From Micromonospora marina (GTDB taxonomy: Bacteria; Actinomycetota; Actinomycetes; Mycobacteriales; Micromonosporaceae), in contig NZ_FMCV01000021.1 in assembly GCF_900091565.1 (NCBI RefSeq), positions 58,106 through 122,105 of the forward strand: 64,000 nt of DNA, in the 5' to 3' direction. Every line of letters starts with the position of its first letter. Within the stretch, counting starts at the first letter, position 1. A program made the translations under genes and the position numbers. Below are positions 59,005 through 64,000 of this stretch, piece by piece. The notes beneath the pieces are model-generated. The model was not told where the DNA came from and searched no databases. It saw nothing but the letters and a program-made list of their open reading frames with translations.

Positions 59005-61725
59005 TCAGCGGCGCAAGGTGAGGATCAGGTCGGCGACCAGCGCGGTCCACCCGGTCTGGTGCCAGGCGCCCAGGCCGGCGCCGTTGTCGCCGTGGAAGTA
59101 CTCCGGGAAGCAGATCAGGTCGCGCCAGTCCGGGTGGGTCTGGAACAGCTGCGCGGCCCCGTAGATCGGCCGCCGTCCCCAGTCGTCGCGGGTGAACAGC
59201 GAGATCAGCCGTGCGGACAGGTCGTCGGCGATCTCGTCGAGCGTCCGCTTCACCCCGGACCGGGTCGGGTACTCGACCTGGAGGTCGTCGCCGAAGAACG
59301 CGGCGTAGTCCCGCAGCGCGCTGATCAGCAGGAAGTTCGTCGGCATCCAGATCGGGCCGCGCCAGTTGGAGTTGCCGCCGAACAGGCCGCTGGTCGACTC
59401 GGCGGGCTCGTAGCCGACGCTGAACTCCTGCCCGCCGAGCGCGACGGTGAACGGCTTGTCCAGGTGGGCGCGGGACAGCGTGCGCAGCCCGTACTCGGAG
59501 AGGAACTCGTCGGTGTCGAGCATCCGGGCCAGCAGCCGCACCACCTGGTCCGGTGCGACCATCGACAGCAGCCGCTGCTGGCGGCCGTCGGGCCCGAGCC
59601 GGCGGGCGCCGATCACCTCGGCGTACTCGGGGCGGTTGGTGAGGAACCAGCGCAGCCGCGCGCCCAGCTCGGGCAGGCGGCGCATGGTCCGGGCGGTCAG
59701 CCGGGTGACGGCTGCGAGGGGCAGCAGCCCGACCACCGAGCGGACCTTCAGCGGCACCTGCGTGCCGTCGGCCAGCCGCAGCACGTCGTAGAAGAACGCG
59801 TCCTCGGCGTCCCACAGCCCCTGGTGGTACGCCGCCGCGGCGATGTACGCGAAGTGCTCGAAGAACTTGGTGGCGGTGTCGGTGTACGAGCGGTCGTGCT
59901 CGGCCAGCACGATCGCCATGTCGAGCAGGTTGAGCGCGTACATGGCCATCCAGCCGGTGCCGTCGGACTGCTCCAGCACCCCGGCGACCGGCAGCGCGGC
60001 CGAGCGGTCGAACGGGCCGACGTTGTCCAGCCCGAGGAAGCCGCCCTCGAAGACGTTGTTGCCGCCGGTGTCCTTGCGGTTGACCCACCAGGTGAAGTTG
60101 AGCAGCAGCTTGTGCATCACCCGGGCGAGGAACTCGTGGTCGCGGGAGCCGTCGATCTCGAAGACCTTCAGCGCCGCCCAGGCGTGCACCGGCGGGTTCA
60201 CGTCGCCGAACGCCCACTCGTACGCCGGGATCTGCCCGTTGGGGTGCAGGTACCACTCCCGCAGCAGCAGGAGGATCTGCTCCTTGGCGAAGCCCGGGTC
60301 GACCCGGGCGATCGTGACGCAGTGGAAGGCCAGGTCCCAGGCGGCGTACCAGGGGTACTCCCACGGGTCCGGCATGGAGATCACGTCGAAGCTGTTCATG
60401 TGCCACCAGGCGCTGTTGCGCCCGTGCCGGCGGCCGGCCGGCGGCGGCGCGGAGCCGGGGTCGCCGGCCAGCCAGCGTTCGACGTCGAAGTGGTAGAACT
60501 GCTTGCCCCACATCAGCCCGGCGATGGCCTGGCGTGCCACCAGGGCCTCGTCGGCGGTGGCGGCAGCCGGGATGACGCTGTCGAAGAACCGGTTCGCCTC
60601 GGCGCGGCGCGCCCAGAGCACGGTGTCGAACCCGTCGCCCAGGTCGGCCGGGGCGGGGGGCGCGGCGGCCGGCGGCGGCGCGGTACGGGTCAGCCGCAAC
60701 CGGATCTGCCGCTGCTCGCCGGCCGGCACGTCCAGCACGTAGTGCAGCGCGCCCTTGGTGCCGGTGCGGTCCGGGTTGACGGTGGCGGCGCCGGCCACGA
60801 CGTGGTCGTTGATGCCGTCCTTCGGGTACGCCGACCGCCCCGGCAGCCCCCACAGCCGCTCGGCGTTCGTCTCGTTGTCGCACAGTAGCGGCACCGGGTC
60901 GCCGTCGCCTTCCAGCAGGAGCTGCCCGAGCACCCAGTGGTCACCGACGAGCCGGGCGCCGGCCCGCTCCCCGGACTCCACGCCGGTCAGCTTCGGCATC
61001 CGGTCGGCGCCGGGCAGGCCCCACGCCCAGGTGTTGCGGAACCACAGCGTGGGCAGCACGTGCAGCGTCTCGTCCCGGTCGCCCCGGTTCGCCACGGTGA
61101 CCAGCACGCACATGTCCGTCGGGGACGCCTTGGCGTAGTCGACGGTGACCGCCCAGTACCTGTCGTCGTCGAAGATGCCGGTGTCGACCAGCTCGTACTC
61201 GGTGTCGTCCCGGCCGCGCAGCGCGTTCTCCGCGACCAGTTCGTCGTACGGGAAGGCGGCCTGCGGGTAGTGGTAGCGCCAGCGCATGAAGGAGTGCGTC
61301 GGGGTGCTGTCGAGGTACCACCAGTAGTCCTTGACGTCCTCGCCGTGGTTGCCGCCGTCGCCGCCGAGGCCGAACATCCGCTCCTTGAGGATCGGGTCGC
61401 GCCCGTTCCACAGGGCGAGGGCGAAGCAGAACGTCTGCCGGTCGTCGCAGACGCCGGCCATGCCGTCCTCGTTCCACCGGTACGCTCGGGACCGCGCGTG
61501 GTCGTGGGGGAAGTAGTCCCACGCCGTGCCGTGCTCGCTGTAGTCCTCCCGTACCGTCCCCCACGCCCGTTCGGACAGATAGGGGCCCCATGCGCGCCAG
61601 TCCTGCTCGCCGGCGTCGGCCTGGGCGAGCCGGTGCCGCTCGGGGTCGGGGAACGTGGAGGTCGACCGGTCGGTGATCACTGGCACATTTTCGACGCCGC
61701 CCGGGTACTTCTCCACAGCGGCCAT
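59005..61725 (-). CDS. MGH1-like/GH63-related glycoside hydrolase
   Basis: A 906-aa cytoplasmic protein. The first part has DYFPHDHARSRAYRWNEDGM and FCFALALWNGRDPILKERMF; the middle RYWAVTVDYAKASPTDMCVL forms a beta-sandwich. The (alpha/alpha)6 barrel at the end includes WWHMNSFDVISMPDPWEYPW, YAWDLAFHCVTIARVDPGFA-like and NSNWRGPIWMPTNFLLISAL, with catalytic acids expected in WDLAFHC and GNSNWRGPIW-type loops. MGH1-like enzymes act on mannosylglycerate or alpha-glucosides. With a debranching enzyme beside it, a role in alpha-glucan or compatible-solute breakdown is inferred. Its ATG is only 12 bases from the divergent gene's start. Confidence 0.88.
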   Translation of the reverse strand: MAAVEKYPGGVENVPVITDRSTSTFPDPERHRLAQADAGEQDWRAWGPYLSERAWGTVREDYSEHGTAWDYFPHDHARSRAYRWNEDGMAGVCDDRQTFCFALALWNGRDPILKERMFGLGGDGGNHGEDVKDYWWYLDSTPTHSFMRWRYHYPQAAFPYDELVAENALRGRDDTEYELVDTGIFDDDRYWAVTVDYAKASPTDMCVLVTVANRGDRDETLHVLPTLWFRNTWAWGLPGADRMPKLTGVESGERAGARLVGDHWVLGQLLLEGDGDPVPLLCDNETNAERLWGLPGRSAYPKDGINDHVVAGAATVNPDRTGTKGALHYVLDVPAGEQRQIRLRLTRTAPPPAAAPPAPADLGDGFDTVLWARRAEANRFFDSVIPAAATADEALVARQAIAGLMWGKQFYHFDVERWLAGDPGSAPPPAGRRHGRNSAWWHMNSFDVISMPDPWEYPWYAAWDLAFHCVTIARVDPGFAKEQILLLLREWYLHPNGQIPAYEWAFGDVNPPVHAWAALKVFEIDGSRDHEFLARVMHKLLLNFTWWVNRKDTGGNNVFEGGFLGLDNVGPFDRSAALPVAGVLEQSDGTGWMAMYALNLLDMAIVLAEHDRSYTDTATKFFEHFAYIAAAAYHQGLWDAEDAFFYDVLRLADGTQVPLKVRSVVGLLPLAAVTRLTARTMRRLPELGARLRWFLTNRPEYAEVIGARRLGPDGRQQRLLSMVAPDQVVRLLARMLDTDEFLSEYGLRTLSRAHLDKPFTVALGGQEFSVGYEPAESTSGLFGGNSNWRGPIWMPTNFLLISALRDYAAFFGDDLQVEYPTRSGVKRTLDEIADDLSARLISLFTRDDWGRRPIYGAAQLFQTHPDWRDLICFPEYFHGDNGAGLGAWHQTGWTALVADLILTLRR

Positions 61726-61737
61726 TGTCGCCGTGGC

Positions 61738-63711
61738 ATGTCACACCTCGCTGCCGGTGGAGGAAAGTTGATCGACATCCGTTTCGGGCCGCGATCCTGC
61801 GGCGAGCTGTCCACCGCCGCCGCGCGGGAATGGCTGGTCACGGACGGGCGTGGCGGATACGCCATGGGCACCGTCGCCGGGCTGCGTACCCGCCGGTACC
61901 ACGGGCTGCTCGTGGTGGCCGGAGACACGCCAGCGTCCCGCAAGGTGGGACTCGTGAGCCTCGACCCGGCGGTGACGCTGCCCTCGGGGCGGCAGGTCCG
62001 CCTCGGCGCGCACGAGTGGTCCTCGGGCGTGGTCGACCCGCGCGGCTTCGAGCTGCTGGAACACTTCGACCTGGCCGACGGGGTGCCGCGCTGGCGGTGG
62101 CGCGTCGGCGACGTGGTGATCGAGCGGGAGATCGCCATGACGTACGGCCGCTCCTGCGTGGCGGTGGTGCACCGGCTGATCTCCGGCGGCCCGGTGCGGC
62201 TGGACCTGGCCGCGGCCTGCACCTGGCGCGACGCGCACGGCGAGCGGCGCGCCGACGGCCCGGCGCCCCGGCTGGAACCGGCGGCCGGCGGCGCCGTGGT
62301 CGACGGCGCGTACCGCCTGGCCGGGCCGGACTGGACCCCGCGGGGGCAGTGGTGGCACGGGGTACGCCACCGCACCGAGGCAGAACGCGGCCTGCACCCG
62401 GACGAGGACCTCTGGTACGCGGGCCGGTTCACCGGCGCACTCGACGAGCCGGGCGCGACCGTGTCGGTGCTGGCCTGGGCGGACGACCTGGCCGAGGAGC
62501 CGCCACCGGCGACCGCCGTGGTCGAGGCGGCCCGGCGGCGCAGCCGGGCCGTGGTGGCCGCGGCGAAACCCGGCGACGCGGTCGAGGCGACACTCGCGCT
62601 CGCCGCCGACGCGTTCGTGGTACGCACCGCCACCGGCCCGGACGTGGTCGCCGGCTACCCCTGGTTCGGGGCGTGGTCGCGGGACACGATGATCTCCTAC
62701 GAGGGTCTGTTCCTGTGCACGAACCGGGCCGACGAGGGGCGGGACCTGCTGCGGGCGTACGCGGCCACGCTGAACGAGGGCATGCTGGCGAACACGGCCG
62801 ACACCGGCCGGGTCGAGTACAACACCGTCGACGCGACGCTGTGGTTCCTGCACGCGGTGCACCGGCACGTCACGGTCACCGGTGACACCGACCTGGGCGA
62901 CGAGCTGCTGCCCGCGCTGCACCGCGTCATGGAGGCGCACGTGGCGGGCACCCGGTACGGCATCGGCGTCGACCCGGCCGACGGGCTGCTGACCCAGGGC
63001 GGCCCGCCGGACGTGGCGCTCACCTGGATGGACGCCCGGGTGTACGGGGTGCCGGTGACCCCGCGTACCGGCAAGCCGGTCGAGGTAAACGCGCTGTGGA
63101 TCAACGGGCTGGCCGGGGTCGCCGAGCTGACCGAGCTGGCCGGACGCGACGCCGCCGGGCTGCACGACCTGCACCGCCGGGCCGTCACCGCGTTCCGGGA
63201 GCGCTTCCCCGCCCCGGTCGGCTGGCTGCACGACGTGGTGGACGCCCCGGCGCCCGCGTACCCGCTGGGCGGCGCCGCGCACCACGACGACGACCTGCTG
63301 CGGCCCAACCAGCTGCTCGCCTGGTCCCTGCCGCACGCCCCGCTGGAGCCGGACGAGGCCACGCTGCGCCGGATCACCGAGGCGCTGTTCACCCCGCTCG
63401 GGCCGCGCAGCCTCGCCCCGGACTCCCCCGGCTTCGCCGGGCGGCACCGGGGCGGGCCCGCCGACCGGGACTCCGCGTACCACCAGGGCACCGTCTGGCC
63501 GTGGCTGACCGGACCGCTGCTGGACGCCTACCGCCGGGCCGGGTTGCCCACCGACGACCTGCTGGTGGGTCTGGTGGGCCACCTCGCCGAGGACGGCCTG
63601 GGCTCGGTGAGCGAGACCGCCGACGGCGCGGCGCCGCACGCGGCCACCGGATGCCCGTTCCAGGCGTGGTCGGTGGCCGAGCTGCTGCGCGCGCGGCGGA
63701 TGCGCCGGTAA
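61738..63711 (+). CDS. Glycogen debranching-type amylo-alpha-1,6-glucosidase
   Basis: A 657-aa enzyme. N-terminal domain (residues about 10-260) with STAAAREWLVTDGRGGYAMG, TRRYHGLLVVAGDTPASRKV and the barrel-bearing half with VVAGYPWFGAWSRDTMISYE, VNALWINGLAGVAELTELAG and AYHQGTVWPWLTGPLLDAYR. This matches the GDE_C/GDE_N arrangement (GH133-like). It removes branch-point glucose. ATG 61738 starts just 12 bases from the divergent gene's ATG; TTG 61768 with GGAGGAAAG is an alternative. Followed after 128 bases by a glycogen-related glycosyltransferase gene. Confidence 0.9.
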   Translation: MSHLAAGGGKLIDIRFGPRSCGELSTAAAREWLVTDGRGGYAMGTVAGLRTRRYHGLLVVAGDTPASRKVGLVSLDPAVTLPSGRQVRLGAHEWSSGVVDPRGFELLEHFDLADGVPRWRWRVGDVVIEREIAMTYGRSCVAVVHRLISGGPVRLDLAAACTWRDAHGERRADGPAPRLEPAAGGAVVDGAYRLAGPDWTPRGQWWHGVRHRTEAERGLHPDEDLWYAGRFTGALDEPGATVSVLAWADDLAEEPPPATAVVEAARRRSRAVVAAAKPGDAVEATLALAADAFVVRTATGPDVVAGYPWFGAWSRDTMISYEGLFLCTNRADEGRDLLRAYAATLNEGMLANTADTGRVEYNTVDATLWFLHAVHRHVTVTGDTDLGDELLPALHRVMEAHVAGTRYGIGVDPADGLLTQGGPPDVALTWMDARVYGVPVTPRTGKPVEVNALWINGLAGVAELTELAGRDAAGLHDLHRRAVTAFRERFPAPVGWLHDVVDAPAPAYPLGGAAHHDDDLLRPNQLLAWSLPHAPLEPDEATLRRITEALFTPLGPRSLAPDSPGFAGRHRGGPADRDSAYHQGTVWPWLTGPLLDAYRRAGLPTDDLLVGLVGHLAEDGLGSVSETADGAAPHAATGCPFQAWSVAELLRARRMRR

Positions 63712-63839
63712 CGCGTTACAGACCGGCAACCGGCGCGTCGCCCCCGGTTATCGACCCCTCGGCAGGATGGGTGGCGACCCCACCGGACACCGCGGCGACG
63801 CCGCCTCGGGTGGGGACGCCACAACTCAAAGGGGGCCGC

Positions 63840-64000
63840 GTGTCAGCTGACGCCGAAGTGATCGACATCCAGCCCGCCCGGCGCCTGCGGGTGCTGCTGC
63901 TCTCCTGGGAGTACCCGCCGGTGCTCGTCGGTGGCCTCGGCCGCCACGTCCACGCCCTGTCGGTCGCCCTGGCCGCCGCCGGACACGAGGTCACAGTCGT
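63840..64000 (+). CDS. GT4 glycosyltransferase (Rv3032/glycogen-synthase-like), 3' end outside window
   Basis: The visible 53 codons read RRLRVLLLSWEYPPVLVGGL, then GRHVHALSVALAAAGHEVTV, the N-terminal nucleotide-sugar fold start of GT4 enzymes such as mycobacterial Rv3032 and glycogen/MGLP synthases (SWEYPP, GGLGRHVH). GTG 63840 has an AAGGGGG box upstream. It is probably part of the alpha-glucan cluster with the debranching enzyme. The catalytic C-terminal half is not in the window. Confidence 0.88.
   Translation, partial: MSADAEVIDIQPARRLRVLLLSWEYPPVLVGGLGRHVHALSVALAAAGHEVTV

Noticed and set aside
1..64000. CRISPR arrays
   Set aside because: No regularly spaced direct repeats were seen. 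The hairpin arrays at 35 kb and 49 kb have different repeats and no spacer periodicity.

Overview
The window looks like chromosomal DNA of a high-GC actinomycete, most likely Micromonosporaceae (Micromonospora-like). The support is strong third-position GC, many GTG starts, F420- and mycothiol-type enzymes, a SARP regulator with a type II polyketide synthase, a CBM2-GH48 cellulase with CebR-like operators, and part of a conservon (histidine kinase plus roadblock protein). The genus is inferred from gene content; no phylogeny was run.

Region 1 (1-10.1 kb, all minus strand) is one end of an aromatic polyketide cluster: KSalpha, chain length factor, ACP, di-domain aromatase/cyclase and an MBL-fold enzyme, then a SARP activator, an acyl-CoA-dehydrogenase-fold monooxygenase, an ABM-fold monooxygenase, a secreted protein, an SDR and a flavin/F420 oxidoreductase. 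It runs off the left edge. Its right edge meets a broken tyrosine integrase and a truncated AbrB-like gene.

Region 2 (10.1-17.8 kb) looks like a decayed island ending at a tRNA-Leu(GAG) gene. It holds a minus-strand run of small, mostly uncharacterised proteins (HAD, DUF4279, DUF2716, an 'ADP-ribosylation/crystallin J1' protein, a 614-aa unknown) and at least two gene relics.

Region 3 (18-28.4 kb, plus strand) is a five-gene envelope locus: a TPR / very long proline-rich / membrane / FN3 protein, a membrane-anchored propeller-FN3 protein, a MoxR ATPase, a DUF58 protein and a transglutaminase-fold membrane protein lacking the expected catalytic Cys and His. It is my main candidate for an undescribed system.

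Region 4 (28.5-35 kb) holds housekeeping and accessory genes (MFS, SDR, F420 oxidoreductase, DUF1028, mycothiol-dependent enzyme, PAP2, DUF3159). Region 5 (35-40.5 kb) is for cellulose use: secreted GH48 cellulase and a GH1 beta-glucosidase, divergent around two CebR-like palindromes. Region 6 (40.5-50 kb) has a partial conservon, an FGGY kinase, a fused anthranilate synthase behind a 19-codon Trp leader peptide with an attenuator-like hairpin, WrbA, a GNAT relic, an AlkZ-like protein and a repeat-rich gap. Region 7 (50-64 kb) holds a LpqY-SugABC-like sugar ABC operon, small unknowns, a DUF4184 protein, a HAD phosphatase, a secreted propeller protein and an alpha-glucan group (MGH1-like hydrolase, debranching enzyme and a GT4 glycosyltransferase cut by the right edge).
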